A DNA stretch of 64,000 bases from NCBI RefSeq assembly GCF_000786215.1, contig NZ_JROG01000004.1, positions 976,362 to 1,040,361 of the forward strand, read 5' to 3'. The notes under the pieces are model-generated. The model ran no database searches, had not been told where the DNA came from, and saw only the letters and a program-made list of their open reading frames with translations. The position numbers and the translations under genes are program-made. Source of the DNA: Sphingomonas sp. 35-24ZXX (lineage in GTDB: Bacteria; Pseudomonadota; Alphaproteobacteria; Sphingomonadales; Sphingomonadaceae). This document shows, in pieces, positions 26,998-35,142 of the stretch (its first letter is position 1; each line of letters starts with the position of its first letter).

Positions 26998-27965
26998 CCG
27001 ACGCTCCTGATCTGATCTGTGGTCGCGGGCACGAACCCCTTGGGCACGCCTGCATCGGCGATAAAGCCGTAAACGGGTTCGCCGGGCAGGGCGGCGGTGA
27101 GATGTTCTCGGCTGGCGAGCAACGCTGCCAGGTTGATCCCGGTGCGTTTGCCCATCGCTTCCAGCATGAAAACAAGGTCCTCGGTGACGATGTTACCGCT
27201 GGCGCCCGGCGCAAACGGGCACCCGCCCAGCCCGCCGGACGATGCATCGAACGTGGTGATTCCCACCGAGAGGCCGGCCATCACATTGGCCAGGCCCAGG
27301 CCGCGGGTATTGTGGAGGTGCAGGCCGTGGACGGCATCGCGCCCCGCAACCGCACGCACGAGTTCGACGATGCGAACCACGGCGTCGGGCGTGGCATAGC
27401 CGGTGGTGTCCGAAAGTCCGATTTCGTCGCAGCCTGCATCCATCAGCGCCGCCGACAGTCGCCGGATGGTGTCGTCTGCGATCGGTCCTTCGAGTGTGCA
27501 GCCGAACACGGTCGACAGGCTTACTTCGAAATGCGGGCGCAATGGCCCGGGTGCATCGGCACACATTGCCGCAATGGTGCGTGCCGCTGCCAGCACTTGC
27601 TCGTGAGTTTGCCGCAGGTTGGCGAGGCTGTGTGTTTCGGACACCGACAATGGCAGCGTCAGCTTGTGCGCGCCGGCCGCGATCGCATCGGCTGCGCCGC
27701 GCACATTGGGCACCAAGACCGCGACGGCGAGCCCGGGGTGCGTGAGCGCATGGGCAACGACCGCGGCCGTATCGGCAAGCTGGGGCAGCAGCCGGGCAGG
27801 CACGAAACTGCCGACCTCGATCTCACGCACGCCGGCCGCGACCAGCGCGTCGATCCAGCGCGTCTTGGCTGCGGTCGGCATCACCTGGTGGACGTTCTGC
27901 AGGCCATCGCGCGGACCCACCTCGCTTACCAGGATATCGATCCCTTCGGTTGCCATATGCCTCAT
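26994..27965 (-). CDS. HMG-CoA-lyase-like enzyme
   Basis: 323 aa, family length. Signature elements: SEVGPRDGLQN, EVGSFVP, LHLHNTRG (metal HxH) and GLGGCPFAPGASGN with the catalytic cysteine. It would cleave a 3-hydroxy-3-alkyl-acyl-CoA into an acyl-CoA and an oxo-acid; HMG-CoA is one candidate, an alkylmalyl-CoA another given the LeuCD-like and CoA-transferase genes nearby. ATG 27956 (MATEG) is an alternative start. First gene of its operon, behind motif B. Confidence 0.87.
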   Translation of the reverse strand: MRHMATEGIDILVSEVGPRDGLQNVHQVMPTAAKTRWIDALVAAGVREIEVGSFVPARLLPQLADTAAVVAHALTHPGLAVAVLVPNVRGAADAIAAGAHKLTLPLSVSETHSLANLRQTHEQVLAAARTIAAMCADAPGPLRPHFEVSLSTVFGCTLEGPIADDTIRRLSAALMDAGCDEIGLSDTTGYATPDAVVRIVELVRAVAGRDAVHGLHLHNTRGLGLANVMAGLSVGITTFDASSGGLGGCPFAPGASGNIVTEDLVFMLEAMGKRTGINLAALLASREHLTAALPGEPVYGFIADAGVPKGFVPATTDQIRSVG

Positions 27966-27980
27966 CTCGGTCCGCGGTTT

Positions 27981-28002
27981 AATTGTCCTAGCTATATATC
28001 AA
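27981..28002. promoter_or_regulatory. Candidate GntR/UTRA operator, site B
   Basis: AATTGT-N8-TATATCAA on the plus strand, the reverse complement of the site A form. It lies 15 bp upstream of the HMG-CoA-lyase-like start, where repressor binding would block transcription or translation initiation. The regulator gene ends 70 bp away. Confidence 0.6.
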
Positions 28003-28072
28003 TTATAGCCGGTTGCAAGTCTTGCGAAGAGATACGCGGGGCATTGCATGGCCCGTCGCGCTGGATGGCGGA

Positions 28073-28876
28073 TCAACTGTATGTTGGAGAGAACAGTCCC
28101 TTCTCGTGCATGTCGAGCGTGATCCGGTAGCGATCGGCGCGGTAATAGGCGCTGGTGATCAGCACGATGCGGCCGCTCGAATCCTCCACCTGGCGTTCGA
28201 CATGCAGCACCGCCGACCGGGGTTCGATCGAGAGCGCCGAGGCCAGGTCGGGGTCGGCGACGATTGCTTCGATGGTCTGCACGGCGCCGCCAATGGTGAT
28301 TGCCGCCTCGCGCAGGAGGGACAGCATTGGCGAGCCAGTCAGCCGTTCAGGCGTTGCCTCGATGCCCATGTCGGCGGGCAGGTGGCTGATGATCAGCCCC
28401 AGCGGCTGTCCCTTGAGCGAACGCAGCCTGACCGCGCGGATGACGTGATCACCCGGATTGAGCCTGAGCTTTTCGGCGATGGCGGGCGATGCCTGTTCCT
28501 CGGCAATCTCCACCACGTTGACCTCGGTATTCTGGCCGAAGGCGATCAGCGATTCGACCGCCTGATCGATATTGCCTTCGATCTGCTGGTCGGGGCGGCG
28601 ATAGACCACCCGTGTACCGGTGCGCCGCCTGCGCTCGACATAGCCGCCGCTCGCCAGCTCATCGAGCGCGCGGCGCGCGGTGATCCGCGACACGTTATAG
28701 CGCGCACTGAGCTGCATTTCGGTGGGCATCGCGGAATGGAACGCGCGTTCGCCACGGGTAATCTCGTCTCTCAGAGTGAGATAGATCTGATGATAAAGCG
28801 GAATGGCAGTTTCGCGGTTCACCGACCCGCCCGTCACCGGCGCGCGCGGCTTTTTCAATGATTGCGGTCTTCTCAA
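28073..28876 (-). CDS. GntR-family transcriptional regulator, HutC/UTRA subfamily
   Basis: 267 aa. A TTG at 28876 is chosen because GGAGGGG stands 7 nt upstream; the open frame to 28987 beyond it is not conserved-looking. N-terminal winged helix (PLYHQIYLTLRDEI, SRITARRALDELASGGYVERR, about 25-90), then a UTRA effector domain (about 105-260) ending in RADRYRITLDMH. UTRA domains bind a small-molecule inducer. It is divergent from the CoA-transferase operon and likely binds motifs A-C. Confidence 0.88.
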   Translation of the reverse strand: MRRPQSLKKPRAPVTGGSVNRETAIPLYHQIYLTLRDEITRGERAFHSAMPTEMQLSARYNVSRITARRALDELASGGYVERRRRTGTRVVYRRPDQQIEGNIDQAVESLIAFGQNTEVNVVEIAEEQASPAIAEKLRLNPGDHVIRAVRLRSLKGQPLGLIISHLPADMGIEATPERLTGSPMLSLLREAAITIGGAVQTIEAIVADPDLASALSIEPRSAVLHVERQVEDSSGRIVLITSAYYRADRYRITLDMHEKGLFSPTYS

Positions 28877-28996
28877 GAGATTGCCCCTCCGATCTGCCTG
28901 GAACGTTAGCCAATAAGACGCCGAGGCACCAGCAGCGAGCATCAGAACGGGCCCGGCTGTTGTGTGTCGTGCGATGGGGGTTGCCAAGCCGCGTCA

Positions 28997-29018
28997 AATT
29001 GTAATATGATTATATCAA
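28997..29018. promoter_or_regulatory. Candidate GntR/UTRA operator, site C
   Basis: AATTGT-N8-TATATCAA, 25 bp upstream of the CoA-transferase ATG (29044) and between it and the divergent regulator (28876). This is the most symmetrical copy: TTG--ATA----TAT--CAA over 20 bp. Confidence 0.62.
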
Positions 29019-29043
29019 ATAAAACTGGGGACAGACGGCAGAT

Positions 29044-30210
29044 ATGGATGGGCAAAATGGACCGGACCACGCGCAGGGCAGCACCCTGGGCCAGCTCAAC
29101 GGTCTACGCGTCGTCGAATTCACACACATGGTCATGGGGCCTTCGGTCGGCGTGATTCTCGCCGATCTGGGTGCTGACGTGGTGAAGATCGAACCCCCTG
29201 GCGGCGATCGCACCCGCAGCTTGCTCGGGTCGGGCGCGGGCTATTTCCCGATGTTCAATCGCAACAAGCGCAGCGTGTGCCTGGACCTCAAGAATGATCT
29301 GGATCTCGCTGCTGCGCTCGATTTGTGCCGCGATGCCGACATCGTGGTCGAGAACTTCCGACCCGGCACGCTCGACCGACTGGGGCTGGGCTATGCGGCG
29401 CTGTCGGCGCTCAATCCGCGGCTGATCTACTGTTCGGCCAAGGGCTTTCTTTCGGGGCCTTATGAGGATCGCACGGCGCTCGACGAAGTTACCCAGATGA
29501 TGGGCGGGCTCGCCTATATGACCGGACCACCAGGACGGCCGCTGCGCGCGGGCTCGTCGGTGGTGGATATCACCGGCGGGATGTTTGGCGTGATCGGCAT
29601 TCTTGCAGCGCTTGAGCAGCGTCATCGCACCGGCAAGGGCGCGCAGATCAGCTGCGGCCTGTTCGAGACGACCGCCTTTCTGGTGGGCCAGCACATGGCG
29701 CAGAAGGACGTGACAGGTCAGGCAGCCCAGCCGATGCCGGTGCGGATTTCCGCCTGGGCCATCTATGATGTGTTCGATACTCGGCACCCTGACGAGCAGC
29801 TGTTCGTCGGGGTTGTCAGCGATGGACAATGGATCAAGTTCTGCCAGGCGTTCGATCTGGCGGACCTTGCTTCCGATCCGGGCTATGCGACCAACAACCA
29901 GAGGGTCGAGGCGCGCGATGCCTTGCTGCCCGTGGTGCGGGCATTGTTTGCCGGGATGGACCGGGCGACATTGGTCGAGCGGCTGGAGCGCATCGGCCTG
30001 CCTTTCGCGCCGATCGTGCGTCCTGACGAGCTGGTGGACGATGTGCATCTCAACGCGCACGGCAGTCTTGTCAGCCTGACGCTCGCGGACGGCACGATCA
30101 CGCGCCTGCCAGCGCTGCCGCTGGAAATCGACGGTCAGCGCGCCGGCATTGCCTATGACTTGCCCAGGCCGGGTGAGCATAATGCCCAGCTTCTCCAGAC
30201 GCGGCGGTAA
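29044..30210 (+). CDS. Class III (CaiB/BaiF) CoA-transferase 1
   Basis: 388 aa, typical length. Start region LNGLRVVEFTHMVMGPSVG, then ILADLGADVVKIEPPGGD, RNKRSVCLDLK, and the catalytic Asp in VVDITGGMFGV (about residue 175). It moves CoA between carboxylic acids. With the LeuCD-like hydratase downstream and the lyase regulated by the same motif, it probably activates a hydroxy-dicarboxylate. Its 3' end overlaps the next gene's likely start. Confidence 0.9.
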   Translation: MDGQNGPDHAQGSTLGQLNGLRVVEFTHMVMGPSVGVILADLGADVVKIEPPGGDRTRSLLGSGAGYFPMFNRNKRSVCLDLKNDLDLAAALDLCRDADIVVENFRPGTLDRLGLGYAALSALNPRLIYCSAKGFLSGPYEDRTALDEVTQMMGGLAYMTGPPGRPLRAGSSVVDITGGMFGVIGILAALEQRHRTGKGAQISCGLFETTAFLVGQHMAQKDVTGQAAQPMPVRISAWAIYDVFDTRHPDEQLFVGVVSDGQWIKFCQAFDLADLASDPGYATNNQRVEARDALLPVVRALFAGMDRATLVERLERIGLPFAPIVRPDELVDDVHLNAHGSLVSLTLADGTITRLPALPLEIDGQRAGIAYDLPRPGEHNAQLLQTRR

Positions 30211-31624
30211 GGCCGTGGCCGGATTGACGCTGTTCGACAAGCTGTGGGCAAGCCATCTTGTCCGCGATCTCGACGAGACGACCGGGCTGATCGCCATCGA
30301 CCGCATCCTGCTGCACGAACGCACCGGTGGGATTGCGCTCAAGAGTCTGGCCGAGGCCGGCCACGCGGTTCGCGATCCTTCGCGGGTGTTCGTGACCATG
30401 GATCATGTCGTCGATACCCTGCCGGGGCGCGGCGATGACACGATCATGCCGACAGGAAAGCAATTCATCGTGGAAACACGGGCGGCCGCGCACGCAGCGG
30501 GCGTGACCCTGTTCGACCTGGGCGACCCGCGACAGGGGATTGTCCACGTGATCTCGCCCGAACAGGCCATCGTGCTGCCGGGGCTGACGCTGGTCTGTCC
30601 CGACAGCCACACCTGCACGCAAGGGGCGCTGGGTGCGCTCGCCTGGGGGATCGGGTCCAGCGAAGCGGAACATGCGCTGGCAACCAACACGCTGCGCGTA
30701 TCACGCCCGGCCAACATGCGCATCGTCATCGACGGCGCCCTCGGCGACGGCGTCAGCGCCAAGGATCTGGCGCTGCATATCGTGGCGACGATCGGATCGG
30801 CAGGTGCTCGCGGGTACATGCTTGAATATGCCGGAGAAGCGGTTCGCGATCTCGATGTCGAGGCGCGCATGACCTTGTGCAACATGGCGACCGAACTGGG
30901 CGCATTCTCGGCGATCATCGCACCCGATGACAAGGTCTATGCCTATCTGCAGGGGCGCAGCTATGCGCCCGAAGGGGCTAGATGGGTCGACGCGATGGAA
31001 AGCTGGCAGCACCTGCATTCGGACCCCGATGCACATTTTGCCAGGGAGTTGCGACTGGATGCGTCCGCGGTCGCCCCGATGGTGAGCTGGGGCACCAGCC
31101 CGAGCCAATCGCTTGCGGTGGGGCGCGCGGTACCTGTGACCGGGGATGACAGCGATGCGCGAGCACGCGACTATATGGACATCGGATCGGGGGCAGAGAT
31201 TGCCGGCTTGCCGATTGATGCGGCCTTTATCGGGTCCTGTACCAATGCTCGCCTGTCCGATCTGCGCATAGCAGCAGCCGTGCTCAGTGGGCGCCAGGTG
31301 GCGCCGGGGGTGCGTGCGATCTGCGTGCCGGGATCGGGCGAGGTCAAGCGGGCCGCCGAGGCCGAGGGGATCGACACGATCCTGATCGGTGCCGGCTTCG
31401 AATGGCGCGAGCCGGGATGCTCGATGTGCTTTTTTGCCGGCGGCGAAAGCTTCGGCGCCGGGCAGAGGGTTATCAGTTCGACCAACCGCAATTTCGAAAA
31501 CCGCCAGGGGCAGCGTACACGTACGCACATCGCATCGCCCGCGACCGTGGCGGCGTCTGCGGTGCTGGGGCGGATCGCGCTGCCGCGCGACCTGCCCCCC
31601 CTGCGTGCGGAGGCCCTGGCATGA
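30182..31624 (+). CDS. Aconitase-family hydratase large subunit (LeuC-like)
   Basis: 480 aa from ATG 30182 (GGTGAG 4 nt upstream); GTG 30215, giving a start close to LTLFDKLWASH, is a good alternative. [4Fe-4S] cysteines are in GSCTNARLSDL and EPGCSMCFF; DSHTCTQGALGAL is the substrate/cluster loop. Related enzymes dehydrate or hydrate isopropylmalate, dimethylmaleate, maleate or citraconate. No other leucine-biosynthesis gene is present, and CoA-transferase and lyase neighbours favour a catabolic hydratase. Confidence 0.88.
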   Translation: MPSFSRRGGKAVAGLTLFDKLWASHLVRDLDETTGLIAIDRILLHERTGGIALKSLAEAGHAVRDPSRVFVTMDHVVDTLPGRGDDTIMPTGKQFIVETRAAAHAAGVTLFDLGDPRQGIVHVISPEQAIVLPGLTLVCPDSHTCTQGALGALAWGIGSSEAEHALATNTLRVSRPANMRIVIDGALGDGVSAKDLALHIVATIGSAGARGYMLEYAGEAVRDLDVEARMTLCNMATELGAFSAIIAPDDKVYAYLQGRSYAPEGARWVDAMESWQHLHSDPDAHFARELRLDASAVAPMVSWGTSPSQSLAVGRAVPVTGDDSDARARDYMDIGSGAEIAGLPIDAAFIGSCTNARLSDLRIAAAVLSGRQVAPGVRAICVPGSGEVKRAAEAEGIDTILIGAGFEWREPGCSMCFFAGGESFGAGQRVISSTNRNFENRQGQRTRTHIASPATVAASAVLGRIALPRDLPPLRAEALA

Positions 31625-32226
31625 GAGCCTTCACCTCGGTGACCTCGCGCGCGGTTCCGCTGATCCGCGACAATATCGATACCGATGCGATCATTCCTTC
31701 GCGCGAGATGCGCAGCGTGTCCAAGCAGGGGCTTGCGGCGGGGCTGTTTGCCAATTGGCGCTATGATGACGTCGATTCGCGAACACCCAACGCCGATTTC
31801 GTGCTGAACGATCCGCTCTATGCCGACGCATGCATCTTGCTGGGCGGCGACAATTTCGGCTGTGGGTCGAGCCGCGAGCACGCCGCATGGGCGCTGGAAG
31901 ACTATGGCTTTCGGGCGGTGATCGCTGCCAAGTTCAATCCCATTTTCCGGGGCAATTGCCTGCGCAACGGCATCGTGCCGGTGGCGCTGGATGCGCGGCC
32001 GATCGCGCGGATCGACGCTCCGATCACCGTCGATATCCAGACCTGCACCGTATCGGGCGGCGGCCAGGTCTGGCCTTTCGAAATTGATGCCGAGGCGCGC
32101 CGGATGCTCATCGAGGGGCTCGATCCGATCGCGCTGACGCTGCTCGAAGCCGATGCTATCGATGCCTTCGAACAACGAGACCGCGCGACACGAGGCTGGG
32201 CCTATGTCGGGCGGAGATCCGACTGA
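31621..32226 (+). CDS. Aconitase-family hydratase small subunit (LeuD-like)
   Basis: 201 aa, ATGA-coupled to the large subunit. Swivelling-domain motifs: DTDAIIPSREM and GDNFGCGSSREHAAWAL (about residues 70-86), then IFRGNCLRNGIVPV. It completes the active site with the large subunit. Same pathway remarks as for the large subunit. Confidence 0.9.
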   Translation: MRAFTSVTSRAVPLIRDNIDTDAIIPSREMRSVSKQGLAAGLFANWRYDDVDSRTPNADFVLNDPLYADACILLGGDNFGCGSSREHAAWALEDYGFRAVIAAKFNPIFRGNCLRNGIVPVALDARPIARIDAPITVDIQTCTVSGGGQVWPFEIDAEARRMLIEGLDPIALTLLEADAIDAFEQRDRATRGWAYVGRRSD

Positions 32227-32254
32227 CTGCAGGCCGCAATGAGGGTTTAAACGG

Positions 32255-33625
32255 ATGTCTGAAGAAACTTTTCCCATCGTCGTGATCGGTGCTGGCGGGA
32301 CCGGTCTGTGCGCGGCGCTGGCGGCCGCCGACGCGGGGGTGGACGTGCTCGTGCTTGAACGCGATTCGACCCCCCTCGGATCGACCGCGATGTCGACCGG
32401 ACTGATCCCTGCATCGGGCACGCCCGAACAGGCGGCCCGCGGCATCGTCGATTCGCCAGAACAGTTCACCGCCGACATTGCAAAAAAGACCAAAAGCCGT
32501 ACGGATCTGGATCTGGCGCTGCATCTTGCGACTGAATCGCACGATACCATCGCCTGGTTGCGCGATCGCCATGCCGTGCCGCTCGCGCTGGTCGATGGCT
32601 TTACCTATCCCGGCCACAGCGCCCGGCGGATGTATGGGACCCCGAACCGGACCGGAGGTGAACTGATGGCGGCACTCGAATCGGCCTGCGCCGATGCGGG
32701 GGTCACCATCCTGACCGATTCGACGGTGCGCGATCTGCGGTTCGATGGCGACAGGGCCACCGCCGTCTCGTTCGAACGTCCCGATGGGAGTGTGGAATGG
32801 GTGGGGTGCGAGGCCCTGATCCTCGCCTGTTCGGGTTATGCCGGCGCGGCCGATCTGGTGGCCCGGCTGATCCCCGAAATGGCCAACGCGGTCTTTCACG
32901 GTCACCCGGGCAACAAGGGCGATGCGTTGCGCTGGGCCGATCAGATCGGCGCGCAGACGGCGGATCTTGGCGCGTATCAGGGGCATGGTGGGCTGGCGGC
33001 AGGCCATGGCGTGCCGATCCTGTGGCCACTGATCATGGAAGGCGGATTTCAGGTCAACGGCGATGGCCTGCGTTTTTCGAACGAGGCCCTGGGCTATTCC
33101 GAGCAGGCGGCGAAGGTCAACGCGCAACCGGGCCATGTCGCCTGGTCGATCTTCGATGAACGGCTGCACCGTCTGATGTGTGATTTCGACGATTATCGCG
33201 ATGCCCTGGCGGCCGGTGCGGTTGTCAGTGCAGCCAGCGTGGCCGAACTCGCTACGCGGTTGAAGCTACCCGCCGATGCTCTCGGCCGGACGGTCAATCA
33301 GGTGGCGGCCATGGTCGAGGGCCGGGCGACCGACCCGTTCGGCCGCGACTTTACTGGAAAGCCCGTGCTGACCGGACCGTTTTATGGCGCCAAGGTGACG
33401 GGGGCGTTGTTTCATAGCCAGGGTGGCCTGGTGGTCGATCGCGATGCACGCGTCGTTGCGAAGACCGGCGCGCCGTTTCCCAATCTGTTTGCCGGCGGCG
33501 GAGCGGCCCGCGGGATTTCCGGCGACGGAGCCGATGGCTATCTCGCCGGCAATGGCCTGTTGGCCGCAACCACGCTGGGCAAGCTTGCCGGGCGCGCCGC
33601 GGCGCGGCTGGTGAACCCTAGATGA
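32255..33625 (+). CDS. FAD-dependent oxidoreductase, fumarate-reductase/KstD-like
   Basis: 456 aa. N-terminal FAD motif IVVIGAGGTGLCAALAAADA, a mid FAD_binding_2 catalytic region (HPGNKGDALRWADQIGAQ), and the end motif LFAGGGAARGISGDGADGYL. The family reduces or introduces an activated C=C bond next to a carboxylate or ketone. Last gene of the operon that opens at motif C, 28 bp after the LeuD-like gene; it may saturate an unsaturated dicarboxylate. Confidence 0.86.
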   Translation: MSEETFPIVVIGAGGTGLCAALAAADAGVDVLVLERDSTPLGSTAMSTGLIPASGTPEQAARGIVDSPEQFTADIAKKTKSRTDLDLALHLATESHDTIAWLRDRHAVPLALVDGFTYPGHSARRMYGTPNRTGGELMAALESACADAGVTILTDSTVRDLRFDGDRATAVSFERPDGSVEWVGCEALILACSGYAGAADLVARLIPEMANAVFHGHPGNKGDALRWADQIGAQTADLGAYQGHGGLAAGHGVPILWPLIMEGGFQVNGDGLRFSNEALGYSEQAAKVNAQPGHVAWSIFDERLHRLMCDFDDYRDALAAGAVVSAASVAELATRLKLPADALGRTVNQVAAMVEGRATDPFGRDFTGKPVLTGPFYGAKVTGALFHSQGGLVVDRDARVVAKTGAPFPNLFAGGGAARGISGDGADGYLAGNGLLAATTLGKLAGRAAARLVNPR

Positions 33626-33760
33626 GCCAATCATGCCGATCGCTCGTTGCAGGGCGAGAGGTCGGCGCCGCTCAGCGGGGCTTTGCCCGGGCGGCGGAGT
33701 CTGGCACTGGTCTTCTGCCCTGCTTGGGGTGCAGCCGGACCGGTTCCATTCGGAGACACC

Positions 33761-33973
33761 ATGCCCAAACCCGATCTGACCCCCCCGATGATTGGCGAGA
33801 TCGTGGAGATGGCGCTCAGCGATTTCACCAGCTTCGACAGCATCAAGGCGCTGCACGGGCTGGGGCCGGACGAGGTCAAGGCCCTGATGCGCCGGACGCT
33901 GAAACCGGGCAGCTATCGCGCCTGGCGCAAGCGCGTGCGCGCGTTTTCGGACCGCCGCGAGGTGTACAAGTAA
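33761..33973 (+). CDS. DUF2805 (TIGR03643-type) small protein
   Basis: 70 aa from ATG 33761 with GGAGA upstream. Whole-length match by eye to the DUF2805 pattern: ALSDFTSFDSIKALHGLG, LMRRTLKPGSYRAWRKRV, ending RREVYK. Basic, soluble, function unknown. The intergenic 33626-33760 holds nothing else I can name. Confidence 0.85.
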   Translation: MPKPDLTPPMIGEIVEMALSDFTSFDSIKALHGLGPDEVKALMRRTLKPGSYRAWRKRVRAFSDRREVYK

Positions 33974-33988
33974 TCCGCGCCGGGCGGA
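33974..33988. terminator. Short hairpin between convergent genes
   Basis: TCCGC and GCGGA flank a 5-nt loop, followed by a pyrimidine-rich CTTCTTCT on the plus strand, in the 28-bp gap between the DUF2805 and 120-aa genes. A weak terminator by position and shape. Confidence 0.3.
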
Positions 33989-34001
33989 CGCTTCTTCTGC
34001 G

Positions 34002-34364
34002 TCACCTCGCCCCAGGATTGCGCACCTTGCCGCGCCACACCAGCGACTGCCGGTTCAACTGCGCCAGATCGACATCGCCGGCGATGATGGCTTCGCACAG
34101 CTCGACCGCACGCTGCGCCTCATCGGCGTTGAGGTGGCTGTGCGCCGGGCGAGCGAGATGGTCGTACCACACCCCGCCGCACACGGTGTCCAGCACGATC
34201 CGCTGAAAGCAATGGTCGTTGCGCACCGGCCAATCGCTGCGCTCGCCCCGCGCCAGCAGGGGCATGACGGCTTGGGTGAGATGCCGGTAGCGTTCGACGA
34301 GCGCGGTCAGCGGGTCCTGCGGCGTGGGGGCATCATCGAACGGCAGCTGGGGATGGATCGCCAT
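34002..34364 (-). CDS. Conserved hypothetical protein
   Basis: 120 aa from ATG 34364, which lies 7 bp downstream of the response regulator stop. Soluble. Recognisable stretch: DHCFQRIVLDTVCGGVWYDHL and the C-terminal LNRQSLVWRGK. Similar proteins are, I believe, sometimes labelled acetyltransferases, but I see no GNAT acetyl-CoA motif here and do not adopt that label. Its cotranscription with the two-component genes is likely. Confidence 0.7.
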   Translation of the reverse strand: MAIHPQLPFDDAPTPQDPLTALVERYRHLTQAVMPLLARGERSDWPVRNDHCFQRIVLDTVCGGVWYDHLARPAHSHLNADEAQRAVELCEAIIAGDVDLAQLNRQSLVWRGKVRNPGAR

Positions 34365-34371
34365 CGCTCGC

Positions 34372-35088
34372 TCACGCCTGCCCGGTGCGCTGCGCTTCGC
34401 GAATGGCGTCGCTGCGCGAATTGACCTCCAGCTTGCGGTAGATCGACTTGACGTGCGTGCCGACCGTGTGTGGCGAGATGGCCAGCGTGCGCGCGGCCTC
34501 CTTGTAGCTTTGTCCCTTGGCGAAGGCCTGCAGCAGTTCGGTCTCGCGCGCGGAGAGCCGGTGTTCGGGCGAGGCCGGGCCTGGGCTCGCTGGCTCTGGG
34601 CCGCCGCGCAGGAAGCCCAGCAAGTAGATCGCCGCCGAGGGGCTGACCGGCGCCCCGCCATCGAGCGTCGCGGCAATGCCGTCGAGGATCACCGCCGGGC
34701 TGCTGTCCTTGAGCAGATAGCCATCCGCACCCGCCTGGATCGCCTTCACCACGGTGTCACGATCGCCGAAGGTGCTGATGATCAGCGCCCGAGCGCCACA
34801 GCGGGCCTTGATCTTCGGGACGAGCGTGTAGCCGACGCCATCGGGCAGGCCGATATCGAGCAGGAACAGGTCGGGCGACTGGTCCAGTAGCGCGTCGGCG
34901 CTGGCCAGATCGGGTGCCATGCCGATGATCTCGTACCCGGGCTGCATCGCGATGATGCTCTGGAAATACTGGCGCACCATCGGGTCGTCTTCGACAACGG
35001 CAATGCGGACAGGGACGCTGGCACTGGCACTGGCAGGGGCACTGGCAGGGACAGGGGCAGGGGGGACGGGAGGGTGCGACTCGCTCAT
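34372..35088 (-). CDS. NarL/LuxR-type response regulator
   Basis: 238 aa. An Ala/Pro/Ser-rich N-terminal tail of about 25 residues, encoded by repeated CTGGCA units, precedes the receiver domain: RIAVVEDDPMV (acidic pocket), phospho-Asp in LLDIGLPDG, Lys near YLLKDS. The LuxR helix-turn-helix is at the C-terminus (LSARETELLQAFAKG, SPHTVGTHVKSIYRKL). Partner of the histidine kinase immediately upstream. Candidate operator copies lie at 35128, 37124, 38331 and 38354. Confidence 0.92.
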   Translation of the reverse strand: MSESHPPVPPAPVPASAPASASASVPVRIAVVEDDPMVRQYFQSIIAMQPGYEIIGMAPDLASADALLDQSPDLFLLDIGLPDGVGYTLVPKIKARCGARALIISTFGDRDTVVKAIQAGADGYLLKDSSPAVILDGIAATLDGGAPVSPSAAIYLLGFLRGGPEPASPGPASPEHRLSARETELLQAFAKGQSYKEAARTLAISPHTVGTHVKSIYRKLEVNSRSDAIREAQRTGQA

Positions 35089-35127
35089 CGGCTCAGTATC
35101 GGACGGATTGCGCGCGGCGCGAAGATA

Positions 35128-35138
35128 CCATGATATGG
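35128..35138. promoter_or_regulatory. CCAT-N3-ATGG dyad upstream of the response regulator
   Basis: CCATGATATGG lies between the kinase stop (35143) and the regulator start (35088), so the regulator may have its own, autoregulated promoter. Same dyad form as at 38331 and 38354. Confidence 0.4.
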
Positions 35139-35142
35139 GATG

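Noticed and set aside
30182..32226. Assignment as leucine-biosynthesis leuCD
   Set aside because: No leuA or leuB nearby and the operon holds CoA-transferase, flavoprotein and a catabolic regulator; family assignment kept, biosynthetic role not claimed.
34002..34364. Acetyltransferase annotation for the 120-aa protein
   Set aside because: No GNAT acetyl-CoA binding motif visible.
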